Of a stretch of 64,000 bases of DNA, positions 43,465 to 52,715 are shown piece after piece. Source of the DNA: Patulibacter defluvii (GTDB taxonomy: Bacteria > Actinomycetota > Thermoleophilia > Solirubrobacterales > Solirubrobacteraceae); contig NZ_JAWZSQ010000009.1 in assembly GCF_034096925.1 (NCBI RefSeq), positions 113,230 through 177,229 of the forward strand, read 5' to 3'. A program made the translations under genes and the position numbers. The number at the start of each line of letters is the position of its first letter. Within the stretch, counting starts at the first letter, position 1. The notes below the pieces were generated by a model. The model made no database searches. It worked only from the letters and a program-made list of their open reading frames with translations, and had not been told where the DNA came from.

Positions 43465-44978
43465 CGTGCCGCCTCCATCCTGTGCTCGATGCCGAACGAC
43501 GCCCGGACGATCGCGTCCGACGTCAGCTCGGCCGTGTCCAGCTCGGTCCCGACCCGCCCGCGGTGCATCACCAGCACCCGGTGGGCCAGGCCGAGGACCT
43601 CCTCGACGTCCGAGGAGACGACGACCACCGCCATCCCCTCGGCCGCCAGCCCCACGATCAGCTCGTAGATCGCCCGCTTGGCGCCGATGTCGACCCCGCG
43701 GGTCGGCTCGTCGAGCAGCAGCACCCGCGGCCGCCGCAGCAGCCACTTGGCGAACATCACCTTCTGCTGGTTGCCGCCCGACAGCGCCTGGACCGGCAGC
43801 GCCGGGTTCGGGGGCGAGACGCCGACCGTCCGCAGCAGCTCGCCGGTCGCCCGCCGCTCCTCGCCGCGGCGGACCGCGCCGAAACGGCTCAGCGACCGCA
43901 GGTGCGGCAGCGCCACGTTGTCGCGCTGCGAGAACTCCAAGAGCAGCCCCAGCCGCTTGCGGTCCTCCGGGGCCAGCGCGACCCCGGCGGCGATCGCCCG
44001 CCTCGGACGGCCGCCGGGCAGCGGCTCGCCGTCGACGACGACCTCGCCGGCGTCGACCGGGTCAGCGCCGAAGATCGCCCGCAGCACCTCGCTGCGGCCG
44101 CTGCCGACCAGTCCCGCGAGGCCGACGATCTCGCCCGCGCGGACGGCGAACGAGACGTCCTCGATCGCGCCGGCGCGGGTCAGGCCGCGGACGGCCAGCC
44201 GCTGCGGCGCGTCGTCGGCCGGCGGCCGCTTGGCCGGGAAGGTCGACTCCAGCCGCTGGCCGAGCATCCCGACCACCAGCCGCTCGACGTCGAGCCCGGC
44301 GCAGTCGAGCGTCTCGACCAGCCGCCCGTTGCGGAAGACCGTCACCCGGTCGGCGAGCTCGATCACCTGCTCCAGGAAGTGCGAGACGTAGACGATCGCC
44401 AGCCCGTCGTCGCGCAGCCCGCGGACCAGCTGGTGCAGCTGGTCGGCTTCCTCGCGGGCCAGCGACGAGGTCGGCTCGTCCATCACGATCACGCGCGCGT
44501 CGCGGGCCAGCGCCCGCAGGATCTCGACCTTCTGCTGCTCGGCGATCGGCAGCTCGGCGACGATCGCGTCGGGCCGCAGGCCGAAGCCGGCCCGCTGCTC
44601 CAGCGCGTCGAACCGCCGCCGCGCCGCCGCCCGGTCGAGCGCACCGCGGCGGACCGGCTCGGTGCCCAGCAGCACGTTCTCGCGGACGCTCAGCTCGGGC
44701 ACCAGCGCCAGCTCCTGCTGGATCACGGCGATCCCGTCGCGCAGCGCCTCGCGCGGGCTGCGGTAGGCGACCGGCCGGCCGTCGATCCGCAGCGTCCCGC
44801 TGGTCGGCGGCACCGCGCCGCCGACGATCCGGCCGAGGGTCGACTTGCCGGCGCCGTTCTCGCCGACCAGGCCGTGGATCGTCCCGGCCTCGATCGTCAG
44901 CGAGATCCCCTCGAGGGCGCGGACGCCGGCGTAGCGCTTGCCGACGTCCTCCAGCTCGATCAGCGGGGGGCTGCTCAC
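43461..44978 (-). CDS. Ribose-type ABC transporter ATPase with two nucleotide-binding domains (RbsA-like)
   Basis: 505 residues containing two ATPase domains, as in RbsA/MglA. Domain 1 has Walker A GENGAGKST, signature LPIAEQQKVEILRAL and Walker B VIVMDEPTSSL. Domain 2 has a degenerate Walker A (GLVGSGRSE, no lysine, normal for this family), LSGGNQQKVMFAKWL and LLLDEPTRGVDIG. GTGA overlaps at both ends couple it to the binding protein and the permease. Confidence 0.94.
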   Translation of the reverse strand: MSSPPLIELEDVGKRYAGVRALEGISLTIEAGTIHGLVGENGAGKSTLGRIVGGAVPPTSGTLRIDGRPVAYRSPREALRDGIAVIQQELALVPELSVRENVLLGTEPVRRGALDRAAARRRFDALEQRAGFGLRPDAIVAELPIAEQQKVEILRALARDARVIVMDEPTSSLAREEADQLHQLVRGLRDDGLAIVYVSHFLEQVIELADRVTVFRNGRLVETLDCAGLDVERLVVGMLGQRLESTFPAKRPPADDAPQRLAVRGLTRAGAIEDVSFAVRAGEIVGLAGLVGSGRSEVLRAIFGADPVDAGEVVVDGEPLPGGRPRRAIAAGVALAPEDRKRLGLLLEFSQRDNVALPHLRSLSRFGAVRRGEERRATGELLRTVGVSPPNPALPVQALSGGNQQKVMFAKWLLRRPRVLLLDEPTRGVDIGAKRAIYELIVGLAAEGMAVVVVSSDVEEVLGLAHRVLVMHRGRVGTELDTAELTSDAIVRASFGIEHRMEAAR

Positions 44979-46042
44979 CCTTCCCACTCCGCCCGGAAGC
45001 TCGGGTGCTCGCGCAGCACCTCGCGGGTGACGTTGTCGCCGATCGGGCTGATCTCGGTCTGGACGATCCCGACGCCCTTGCGGCCCCCGCCGCGGACCGC
45101 CGCGACGGCCAGGTCGACCGCCTTGCGGGCCATCGTCTGCGGGACCAGCGCGTAGGTCTGGTACCAGCTGCCGCGCCGGACCCGCTCGACGCCCGAGCTG
45201 GCCGCGCCGTAGCCGATGATCGCCACCGCCCCGCGCGGCCGGTCGCCGAGCCCGATCCGCTTGCCGGCGGCCCGCAGCGCCCGCTCGCCGCCGAGCGCCA
45301 TCTGGTCGCCGGAGGGCGAGGCCAGCACGTCGAGGTCGGGGTGGGCCTGGAGGATGTCGGCCGCCGCCTGCTCGCTCGGGCCCTGGAGGAACTGGCCGTC
45401 GGCCTCGGCCACGACCTTCACGTTCGGGGTCAGCGTCCGCAGGATCGTCGGCCGCTTGGCCGCGCCGTCCCAGGTGACCTTGCGCGAGCCGTAGAGCAGC
45501 GCCACCTTGCAGGGGTCGCGGTCGCGGCACATCGCGTTGATCCCCTCGGCGCTGATCCGGGCGCCGGCGACGACGTCCTCGACCACCGACGCGGTCAGGC
45601 CCTCGACCTGCGGCCGCGCCGTCTTCGGGTCGCTGCCGATCGGGAACTGGAGCGCGGTGACCGAGATCCCCTGGCCGATCGCCTGCTTGGCGACGGGCAC
45701 CACGCCCGGCTGGTCGTTGGGCATCACCACGAAGGCGTCGAACCGCTGCGACGTGATCGCGTCCTGGATCTGCTTGATCTGGGTCGGGCCGTCGAACTTG
45801 CCGTCGAAGAACGACAGCTCGGCCCCCTTCGCCTTCGCCTCGGCCTGGGCGCCCTTGTAGGCGAACTGGGTGTAGGCGTTCTCGGCCGCGAGGCCGAAGA
45901 AGGCGATCCGTACGCGCTTGCCGGCGCCGCCACCCCCGCCGCTGCCGCCGTCGGCGCTGCCGCAGCCGCTCGCGCCGGCCACCGCCAGCGCCGCCGCCGC
46001 GACCGCCGCGCCCCGTCGCATCCGTCGTCCCGTGCTGCTCAT
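44975..46042 (-). CDS. Periplasmic-binding-like lipoprotein of the ABC importer
   Basis: 355 residues: lipoprotein signal with lipobox ASGC (C27) and a Gly/Ser linker, then a type-1 sugar-binding fold (VRIAFFGLAAENAYTQFAYKG near the start, FDAFVVMPNDQPGVVPVAKQA, ALLYGSRKVTW, VAIIGYGAASSGVERV). It selects the transported solute, which cannot be named; the upstream hyuB-hyuA pair and downstream amino-acid enzymes suggest a cyclic amide or amino-acid-derived compound rather than a sugar. An SD GGGAGA lies 7 nt before the ATG. Confidence 0.88.
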   Translation of the reverse strand: MSSTGRRMRRGAAVAAAALAVAGASGCGSADGGSGGGGGAGKRVRIAFFGLAAENAYTQFAYKGAQAEAKAKGAELSFFDGKFDGPTQIKQIQDAITSQRFDAFVVMPNDQPGVVPVAKQAIGQGISVTALQFPIGSDPKTARPQVEGLTASVVEDVVAGARISAEGINAMCRDRDPCKVALLYGSRKVTWDGAAKRPTILRTLTPNVKVVAEADGQFLQGPSEQAAADILQAHPDLDVLASPSGDQMALGGERALRAAGKRIGLGDRPRGAVAIIGYGAASSGVERVRRGSWYQTYALVPQTMARKAVDLAVAAVRGGGRKGVGIVQTEISPIGDNVTREVLREHPSFRAEWEG

Positions 46043-46201
46043 CTCCCGCTCTCCCGTCTCGTCGTCCGCCGGCCGCGCCGGCGGATCGCCTCTCCGTGGG
46101 GCCATGTTCCGAGCCGCGCGGGGGCGCCCACAATTGGGTCCGGAGCCACATCGCCGACGGCCGCTTGGCCCACCGCAGCAGCCGCCGGCCGGGCACGACG
46201 A

Positions 46202-46232
46202 CGAGCACCCGGGCACGGGGCCCGGGTGCTCG
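46202..46232 (-). terminator. Hairpin between hyuA and the ABC operon
   Basis: Perfect 13-bp stem (46202-46214 with 46220-46232) and a 5-nt loop, 39 nt after the hyuA stop. It probably ends the hyuBA transcript, leaving the importer to its own promoter or to read-through. Confidence 0.6.
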
Positions 46233-46270
46233 CACCGCCAGCGGTCGCGGCGGCCGTGGCCGCCGCTCGC

Positions 46271-48367
46271 TCAGCCGGTCGCCACGGTCACCAGCAGCCG
46301 GCCGCCCTCGAGCACGTCGAGCTGGTCGCCGGGGTTGATGACCACCGTCGTGGTCGGCGACTCGATGATCGCGTGGCCGTGGACGCGGGCCCGCGGCACC
46401 AGCGAGCCTGTCGCGTAGACCGGCGTCTCGACCTTGCCCCCGTGCTCGGGGAAGTAGGCCTCGCGGTGGCCGATCAGGGCCGCCTGGCCGGCCGCCTCGG
46501 GATCGTCGGCCGGCGGTGCCTCCGGGCGGGCCACGGCGGGCGTGACGGCGAACGCCGCCAGCCGCCAGTGGAGGAACTCGACCGGGACGTCCTCCAGCGA
46601 GTACGTGAACTGCTTCTCGTGCTCGGCGTGGAAGCGGCGGACGATCTCGGCCAGGTCGTCGGGGCCGTAGCCGTCGCCGCCGGGGATCGGGATCGTCAGC
46701 TCGTGGACCTGGTTGCGGTAGCGGGCGTCGACCGACCGCTCCAGCCGGATCTGGCTCGCGTCGAAGCCGTCGTCGAGCAGCCGCTGCCGCGCCCGCTGCT
46801 CCAGCTCCGCGAACGGCCCGTCGAGCGACGCGACGTCGAGGTCGCTGGAGATCGCGTGGCGCGAGATCGTGTAGTCGTGGCGGACGTCGGTGACCGTCAT
46901 CCCGAAGGCGCAGAAGGTCGACGCCTCGGCCGGGATCATCACCTTGCCCATCCCCAGCTGGCGCGCCAGCCGGGCGGCGTGGAGGCCACCGGCCCCGCCG
47001 CCGGAGACGAGCATGAAGCCGCGCGGGTCGATCCCGCGCTCGACCGAGACCGAGCGGATCCCGCCGACCATGTTGGCGTTGACCACCTCGATGATCCCCG
47101 CCGCGGCCTGCAACGGCTCCATCCCGAGCGCGTCGCCGACCCGCGAGGCGACCGCCGCCGCCGAGAGGTCGTCGCGCAGCCGCCGGCGGCCGCCGAGGAA
47201 CGCCTCGGGGGCCAGGTAGCCGAGCACGACGTTGGCGTCGGTCACCGTCGGCTGCTCGCCGCCGGCGCCGTAGCAGGCCGGCCCGGGCGTGGCGCCCGCG
47301 CTCTGCGGCCCGACGCGGAGCGCGCCGCCGGCGTCGATCCAGGCGATGCTGCCGCCGCCGGCCCCGATCGAGTGGACCTCGACGCCGGAGACGCCGATCG
47401 GCTGGAACTCGACCTGGATCGCGCGGCTCATCGCCGGCCGGCCCTCGCGGATCAGGCAGACGTCGAAGCTCGTCCCGCCCATGTCGACGGTGATCACGTT
47501 GCCGCTGCCGTCGCCGCTGCGGGCCGCCGCGTCGAGGTGGTAGGCGGCCGCCGCGGGGGCCGCCGCCGGCCCCGAGTGGAGCGTGTTGACCGGCCGCTGC
47601 ATGATCTCGTCGACCGACGCGCAGCCGCCGTTGATCTGCATGTACTGGGCCGGGTGCGCCAGCCGGTGGTCGCCGAGGAACGCCTCCAGCCGCTGCAGGT
47701 AGTCGCCGATCTTCGGCAGCACGTAGGCGCTCAGCACCGTCGCCGAGGTCCGCTCCCACTCGCGGATCTCGTTCAGCACGTCCTTCGAGCAGAAGACCGG
47801 GACGTCCGGCAGCTCCTCGCGCAGGATCTCGGCCGCCCGCCGCTCGTGGTCGCCGTTGACGACCGACCACAGGAAGGCGACCGCGACCGCCTTCACGTCG
47901 GCCTCGCGGAAGCGCTGCGCGGCGGCCCGGACGGCGTCCTCGTCGAGCTCGCGCAGGACCTCGCCGTCGACGTTGATCCGCTCCGGGACGCCGATCCGCA
48001 GGTAGCGGTCGACGAAGTCGGCGGGCCGCTTCAGGTGGACGTTGAAGCGCTCGGGCTTGAAGCCGTCGCGGAACAGCAGCACGTCGCGGAAGCCCTCGGT
48101 GCAGACCAGCCCGACCGGTCCGCCGTTGCGGACGATCAGGGTGTTGGTGGCGATCGTCGAGCCGTGGACGAAGGCGTCGGCCGAGGACAGCAGCTCGTCG
48201 AGCGGCATCCCCAGCTCGCCGGCCATCGCCGCCAGCCCGCGCTCGATCGCGGCCTTCGGGTCGGCCGGCGTCGAGTCCTCCTTCCAGAGCGTCACCGCGC
48301 CCTGCTCGTCGATCGCGACGAAGTCGGTGAACGTCCCGCCGATGTCGATGCCCAGTCGGTATCCCAT
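46271..48367 (-). CDS. hyuA: Hydantoinase/oxoprolinase subunit A (HyuA-like)
   Basis: 698 residues of the ATP-dependent hydantoinase A family: GIDIGGTFTDFVAID at the N-terminus (phosphate-binding), HGSTIATNTLIVRNGGPVGL, SGPAAAPAAAAYH, VDMGGTSFDVCLI and SIGAGGGSIAWID. Such enzymes open cyclic amides (5-oxoproline, N-methylhydantoin) or, in relatives, carboxylate ketones. The ATG has an SD GAAGGAG 5 nt away and lies 10 nt downstream of hyuB, so both subunits come from one mRNA. Confidence 0.93.
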   Translation of the reverse strand: MGYRLGIDIGGTFTDFVAIDEQGAVTLWKEDSTPADPKAAIERGLAAMAGELGMPLDELLSSADAFVHGSTIATNTLIVRNGGPVGLVCTEGFRDVLLFRDGFKPERFNVHLKRPADFVDRYLRIGVPERINVDGEVLRELDEDAVRAAAQRFREADVKAVAVAFLWSVVNGDHERRAAEILREELPDVPVFCSKDVLNEIREWERTSATVLSAYVLPKIGDYLQRLEAFLGDHRLAHPAQYMQINGGCASVDEIMQRPVNTLHSGPAAAPAAAAYHLDAAARSGDGSGNVITVDMGGTSFDVCLIREGRPAMSRAIQVEFQPIGVSGVEVHSIGAGGGSIAWIDAGGALRVGPQSAGATPGPACYGAGGEQPTVTDANVVLGYLAPEAFLGGRRRLRDDLSAAAVASRVGDALGMEPLQAAAGIIEVVNANMVGGIRSVSVERGIDPRGFMLVSGGGAGGLHAARLARQLGMGKVMIPAEASTFCAFGMTVTDVRHDYTISRHAISSDLDVASLDGPFAELEQRARQRLLDDGFDASQIRLERSVDARYRNQVHELTIPIPGGDGYGPDDLAEIVRRFHAEHEKQFTYSLEDVPVEFLHWRLAAFAVTPAVARPEAPPADDPEAAGQAALIGHREAYFPEHGGKVETPVYATGSLVPRARVHGHAIIESPTTTVVINPGDQLDVLEGGRLLVTVATG

Positions 48368-48377
48368 GGGTGCTCCT

Positions 48378-50270
48378 TCAGACGGTCGGGTTGAGGAGGG
48401 ACTCGTCGCCGGGCCGCAGCTGCTCCTGCAGCCAGGTCGACGCCGACGGCACGGTCGGCTCGACCAGCGGCCGCTCGACCAGCGCCAGCTCGGCGCGGCG
48501 GGCGACGGTGGCCGGCTCGTCGACGACCGGGTCCCAGTCGTCGGAGAGCACCACGCCGTGCAGGTCGTCGGCGGTGGCGCGGGTGATCAGGCCGTCGCGG
48601 ACGTCGCGCCGGACCTGCTCGACCGGGCGGTCGATCGGGTTGCCGTAGCCGCCCCCGCCGGTCGAGACGCCGACCCGCCGCTGGCCGGGGCCGACGAGGT
48701 AGTGGCCGGTGGCGGAGACGAACGTGCGCTTGCCCGTCGCCTCGTCCTCGACGTACTGGCCGCCGCCGATCCCCATCGTGCCGCCGAGCACGCCGTGCGG
48801 CGGGTTGGCCTGGCCGTCGCCGAAGGTCACGACCTCGGCCGAACCGGCGATCGGGCGCACCGCCCAGCGGACGCCGGGCCCGCCGATCCACTCGCCGACG
48901 CCCATCGAGTCGGGCTCGATCTCCATGCTGTCGGCCAGCAGCGGGTAGAGCAGCTCCAGCTGCTCGATCACCAGCGACTTGAGGCCGCCCATCGCCGCCA
49001 GCGTGGCCAGGATCGGCCAGCCGTCGGTGCCCTTGGCCGCGCCGGCGCCGCCGCCGTTGTTGAAGAACATCGCCGCCCACGGCTCGCCGGTGCGCTCGTC
49101 GATCCCGGCCCAGTTGGGCATGTTCGCCGCCCGCGCGCCGCCGGCCACGACCTTGTCCGGCACCGCCGCCGCCATCGCCTTGTTGATGACGTCGTGCATC
49201 GTGTCCGAGGGACAGGTGGTCGCGCTCGAGGTCGCCGCGGGGTAGGCGGCGTGGCAGATCGTCCCCTCCGGCGCGTAGGCCTCGACGTGGCGGAAGCAGC
49301 CGTCGTTGTGGGGGACGTCGGGGTCGATGTAGTACATGAACGGGATCGCGGCGGCCCCCTGCGAGGTCGCGAAGGTCCCGTTGACGCCGCTCGGCGACTG
49401 CGGCCCGCTGCCGCTGTAGTCGACCCTCACGCGGTCGTCCTCGACGGTCACCGCGACCCGGATCGGGATGTCGGTGCCGTCGGCGCCGTCGCTGTCGACC
49501 CACGACTCGGCGGTGTAGACGCCGTCGGGGATCGCGCGGACCTCCTCGGCCATCCGGCGGTCGGCGTAGTCGATGATGTGGTCGACGTAGCGGACGACCT
49601 CGTCGGCCCCGTACTCGGCGACCAGCTCCTGCAGCCGCACGCGGCCCTTGCCGATCGAGCCGAGCTGGGCGAGCAGGTCGCCGTGCAGCAGGTCGCGGTA
49701 GCGGAGGTTCGTCAGGTACAGGTCGATGACGTCCTCGCGCGGGACCCCGCGGTCGTGGATCTTCAGCGGCGGGATGTGCAGCCCCTCCTGCCAGACGTCC
49801 TTCGCGCTCGGGACGATGCTCGACGGGATCACCGCCCCGACGTCGAGCTGGTGGCCCTTGGTGACCGACCAGAACAGGTGCCGACCGTCGACGAAGACCG
49901 GCTCGGCGGTGACGACGTCGCCGACGTGGGTGTTGCCGCGGTAGGGCGCGTTGCACATGAAGACGTCGCCCTCGTGGACGTCGCCCTCGAACGCGGCGGC
50001 GATCTCCTCGAGCACCAGGTGCATCGAGGTGGTGTGGATCGGCAGCGCGTCGAACATGCAGATCTGCCGCGGCCGCGCGTCGTAGATCGCGCAGGAGTAG
50101 TCGCGCGCCAGCGCCAGGATCGACGTCCAGGCCGTGTACTCCAGGGTCAGCGTCATCTCGTGCGCGATGCTCGAGAAGCGGCTGAGCAGGACGCTGAACG
50201 TGATCGGGTCGTAGCCCGCCGTCTCCCCCGGGCCGCCGCGTTCGGCGACGGCCCCCTCCGTCCTCTCCAT
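48378..50270 (-). CDS. hyuB: Hydantoinase/oxoprolinase subunit B (HyuB-like)
   Basis: 630 residues of the hydantoinase B family: YDPITFSVLLSRFSSIAHEM at the N-terminus, ALPIHTTSMHLVLEEI, VFMCNAPYRGNTHVGDVV, PSGVNGTFATSQGAA and GGTMGIGGGQYVEDEATGK. It partners with HyuA. The strong SD AAAGGAG precedes the ATG, and a promoter (TTGCCC, 18 nt, TAGATT) lies 50-80 bp upstream. The exact substrate is unresolved: oxoproline, hydantoin and acetophenone-carboxylase-like roles are all possible. Confidence 0.93.
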   Translation of the reverse strand: MERTEGAVAERGGPGETAGYDPITFSVLLSRFSSIAHEMTLTLEYTAWTSILALARDYSCAIYDARPRQICMFDALPIHTTSMHLVLEEIAAAFEGDVHEGDVFMCNAPYRGNTHVGDVVTAEPVFVDGRHLFWSVTKGHQLDVGAVIPSSIVPSAKDVWQEGLHIPPLKIHDRGVPREDVIDLYLTNLRYRDLLHGDLLAQLGSIGKGRVRLQELVAEYGADEVVRYVDHIIDYADRRMAEEVRAIPDGVYTAESWVDSDGADGTDIPIRVAVTVEDDRVRVDYSGSGPQSPSGVNGTFATSQGAAAIPFMYYIDPDVPHNDGCFRHVEAYAPEGTICHAAYPAATSSATTCPSDTMHDVINKAMAAAVPDKVVAGGARAANMPNWAGIDERTGEPWAAMFFNNGGGAGAAKGTDGWPILATLAAMGGLKSLVIEQLELLYPLLADSMEIEPDSMGVGEWIGGPGVRWAVRPIAGSAEVVTFGDGQANPPHGVLGGTMGIGGGQYVEDEATGKRTFVSATGHYLVGPGQRRVGVSTGGGGYGNPIDRPVEQVRRDVRDGLITRATADDLHGVVLSDDWDPVVDEPATVARRAELALVERPLVEPTVPSASTWLQEQLRPGDESLLNPTV

Positions 50271-50321
50271 GGACGCTCCTTTCGTGGCCCCTTGCCGGCC
50301 GGTCGCTCAGGAAGTGGCGGC

Positions 50322-50362
50322 AATCTAGGAGCCGGTCGGGCGCCCGGGCAATGCGTGCCCGG
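50322..50362 (-). promoter_or_regulatory. hyuBA promoter with overlapping inverted repeat
   Basis: Minus-strand -35 TTGCCC (50351-50346) and -10 TAGATT (50327-50322) with an 18-nt spacer. A 7-bp inverted repeat (CCGGGCA at 50344-50350, TGCCCGG at 50356-50362) overlaps the -35 and could be an operator. Confidence 0.5.
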
Positions 50363-50433
50363 CACAAAGGCCGGCCGCGGGCTTGTCCCCCGGCAGGGCC
50401 GGCCCGCCGGCGGCGGTCCGCGGGCCGCGTCCC

Positions 50434-51543
50434 TCAGCGGGCGGCGGCGGCCAGCCGCTCGGCGACCATCGCGCGCGCCGTGGCGCCCGGCGCGACGCCG
50501 TCCTCGGCGGCCCGCGCCAGCACTTCGCGCATCCGGGCGGCGGCCCGCGCGACGGCGGCCGGGGTCGAGGCCGGGTCGCCGCCGGGCCGCTCCTGGGCGA
50601 CGGCGATCAGGCCGCCGCAGTTGGCCAGCACGTCGGGCACCCAGACGATCCCGCGCTCGTGCAGCAGCGTCTCGACGGCCGGGTCGGCGAGCTGGTTGTT
50701 GGCCGCCCCGCAGACGACCGAGCAGCGGAGCGCGTCGACCAGCTCGGCGCCGACCATCGCCCCGGTCGCGCAGGGGGCGAGCACGTCGCCGGCGCGGGCC
50801 ACGACCTCGTCGAGCCCGGAGGCCGGCCGCACGTGGCCGGAGGCGGCCAGCGCCGCGACCCGCTGCGGATCGACGTCGCAGGCCCAGACCTCGGCCCCGG
50901 CCTCGGCCAGCCGCACGGCGACCGCCGCCCCGACCTTGCCGAGCCCGACCACGCCGACCGCGCGGCCGGCCGGATCCTCGCTGCCGGTCGCCGCGCCGAG
51001 GCCGGCGCGGATCCCCTCGACGACCGTCTCCGCGGTCACCGGCGAGGGGTCGCCGACGCCGCCCGCGGCCGGCGAGCGGCCGACCACCCAGGCGGTCCCG
51101 CGGGCCAGCCGGTCCATGTCGGCGGTGGTGGTGCCGATGTCCTCGGCGGTGATGTAGCGGCCGCCCAGCTCCTCCAGCACCGCGGCCAGCGCGTCGAGCC
51201 GGGCCGGCCAGGCCGCCTCGTCGCCGTCGTCGAGCACGACCGCCTTGCCGCCGCCGAGGTCGAGCCCGGCCAGCGCCGCCTTGTCGGTCATCGCCGCGCT
51301 CAGCCGCAGCACGTCGACCAACGCCTCGGGCGTGCCGCCGGGGTAGTGCCGGCGGCGGAGGCCACCGAGCGCCGGGCCGAGCACCGTCGAGTGGACGGCG
51401 ACGATCGCCCGCAGCCCGCTGGCCGGGTCGTGGACGTGGACGACCCGCTCGTGATCGACCCGTTCCGGCAGCCGCGGTCCGCGTTCGTGGGGCGGTTCGA
51501 CCAGGGCCGCCGTGGCGATGGCCGGGTCGTCGTGGCGCTGCAT
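50434..51543 (-). CDS. Glu/Leu/Phe/Val-type amino acid dehydrogenase
   Basis: 369 residues. The N-terminal catalytic domain has GPALGGLRRRHYPG, and AMTDKAALAGLDLGGGKAVV carries both expected lysines (K88, K100). The NAD domain has VGVVGLGKVGAAVAVRLAEAG and WACDVDPQRVAAL, with the late CGAANNQLAD and VPDVLANCGGLIAVAQE motifs of leucine/phenylalanine dehydrogenases. It oxidatively deaminates an amino acid to a 2-oxo acid, a natural substrate for the IOR enzyme 1.2 kb away. Divergent from the GntR regulator with an operator-like site between them. Confidence 0.9.
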   Translation of the reverse strand: MQRHDDPAIATAALVEPPHERGPRLPERVDHERVVHVHDPASGLRAIVAVHSTVLGPALGGLRRRHYPGGTPEALVDVLRLSAAMTDKAALAGLDLGGGKAVVLDDGDEAAWPARLDALAAVLEELGGRYITAEDIGTTTADMDRLARGTAWVVGRSPAAGGVGDPSPVTAETVVEGIRAGLGAATGSEDPAGRAVGVVGLGKVGAAVAVRLAEAGAEVWACDVDPQRVAALAASGHVRPASGLDEVVARAGDVLAPCATGAMVGAELVDALRCSVVCGAANNQLADPAVETLLHERGIVWVPDVLANCGGLIAVAQERPGGDPASTPAAVARAAARMREVLARAAEDGVAPGATARAMVAERLAAAAR

Positions 51544-51618
51544 CTGGCTCCTGCCTCCCGTTCGCGGAAGCGCCGGCGGGTACGCCGTGCGCTCTGTGCG
51601 TCCATCACAGCAGCCACT

Positions 51619-51641
51619 CTTGGTCAGGTCAAGTTACCAAG
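51619..51641. promoter_or_regulatory. Operator-like inverted repeat between amino acid dehydrogenase and GntR genes
   Basis: CTTGGT (51619-51624) and ACCAAG (51636-51641) with an 11-nt AT-richer spacer in the divergent promoter region. The TNGGT/ACCNA form is compatible with FadR/GntR-type operators. It may control both genes. Confidence 0.45.
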
Positions 51642-51677
51642 CGCGCTCCGGGGTCAACCTCCGGCCGGGAGCGGTCT

Positions 51678-52454
51678 ATGCTCAACCCGGTGTTCCAGCC
51701 GGTTCAGACGCGTCGCACGTTCGAGGAGGCGGTGACGCAGATCACCGACAGCATCGCCCACGGCGAGCTGCGCGAGGGCGACCGCCTGCCCTCGGAGCGT
51801 GACCTGGCCGCCCAGATGCAGATCAGCCGCCCGACCCTCCGCGAGGCGATCCGGGTGCTCGCCGACGCCGGCGTGGTCGCGGTCACCCCCGGCCCCGGCG
51901 GCGGCATGACGGTGGCCAGCGAGTACGTCCCGCGCGAGCTGGTGATGCGCGGATCGCGGATGCGGCTGTCGGAGATCCCCGGCGTGCTCGAGGCCCGCCG
52001 GCTGGTCGAGCCGCGGGTCGCCCAGCTCGCCGCCGCGCGCGCCAACGACGAGGACCTCAGCCGGCTGGAGCGGCTGCTGGTGCAGCAGCGCGAGCTCGTC
52101 GGACGCGGCCGGATCGCCGCCGAGGAGGACCGCTTCCTCCAGCTCGACACCCGCTTCCACCTGGCGATCGCGCGCGCCTCGGGCAACACCACGGTGATCT
52201 CGCTGATGCGCACGATCCTGCGCCGGCTGGAGATCGCGCGCGACATGGCGCTGCACGTCCCGCTGGTCCCCGACTGGACGCTCGACATCCACGAGCGGAC
52301 GCTGGCGGCGATCGGCAACGGCGACCTCGACGCGGTCGACCAGGTGATGGACGAGCACCTGGCCAAGGTCGAGCAGACCTGGGAGCAGGAGACCGGCCGC
52401 ACGCTGCTGCGGCGGACGCCCGACTTCCTACTGCCGCTCCAGCGCGACGAGTAG
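51678..52454 (+). CDS. GntR-family (FadR/FCD subgroup) transcriptional regulator
   Basis: 258 residues: winged helix (about 15-75, LPSERDLAAQMQISRPTLREAIRVLADAG) and a C-terminal FCD ligand domain (about 95-235) with the metal-type pattern LDTRFHLAIARASGN and HERTLAAIGNGDLDAV. These regulators usually sense a carboxylic acid from the controlled pathway. The start is ATG 51678 with a GGGA SD; a leaderless GTG at 51690 (after TATGCT at 51677-51682) is an alternative. Likely regulates the dehydrogenase, IOR and perhaps hyuBA. Confidence 0.88.
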   Translation: MLNPVFQPVQTRRTFEEAVTQITDSIAHGELREGDRLPSERDLAAQMQISRPTLREAIRVLADAGVVAVTPGPGGGMTVASEYVPRELVMRGSRMRLSEIPGVLEARRLVEPRVAQLAAARANDEDLSRLERLLVQQRELVGRGRIAAEEDRFLQLDTRFHLAIARASGNTTVISLMRTILRRLEIARDMALHVPLVPDWTLDIHERTLAAIGNGDLDAVDQVMDEHLAKVEQTWEQETGRTLLRRTPDFLLPLQRDE

Positions 52455-52677
52455 CCCGCGCGGGACGACTCCCGCCGCCGCGGTCCGCGGAACCCCGCCC
52501 CTCGGAGCGCCGACAGGCGGACCTCCGCGCATCGCCCCCCGCGCGTCGGGTCGGCAGCGGCGATCGCCCCGGCCGGGGCCGGCGCTGCGCTGACATGGGG
52601 GCATGGGCCGCATGGCTCCCCCGGTGACGACGACCCGCGGCGAGCGCCGATCGAGCTGGCGCACGACCGCCCATCGG

Positions 52678-52707
52678 TTGCCAACCCTCCCCAGCGCTGG
52701 TTAGAGT
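52678..52707 (+). promoter_or_regulatory. Promoter of the IOR gene
   Basis: -35 TTGCCA (52678-52683), 18-nt spacer, -10 TAGAGT (52702-52707), only 8 nt before the ATG at 52716. Transcription would start at or next to the start codon, giving a leaderless mRNA; no SD is present. Confidence 0.55.
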
Positions 52708-52715
52708 TGTTGACC

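Noticed and set aside
46127..46140. AT-rich near-palindrome CCCACAATTGGG as importer promoter or operator
   Set aside because: No acceptable -35/-10 pair with normal spacing could be placed around it on the minus strand.
43448..48394. 1648-codon open frame on the plus strand
   Set aside because: It is antisense to hyuA and the ABC genes, with Arg/Pro/Asp-rich low-complexity sequence typical of shadow frames in high-GC DNA.
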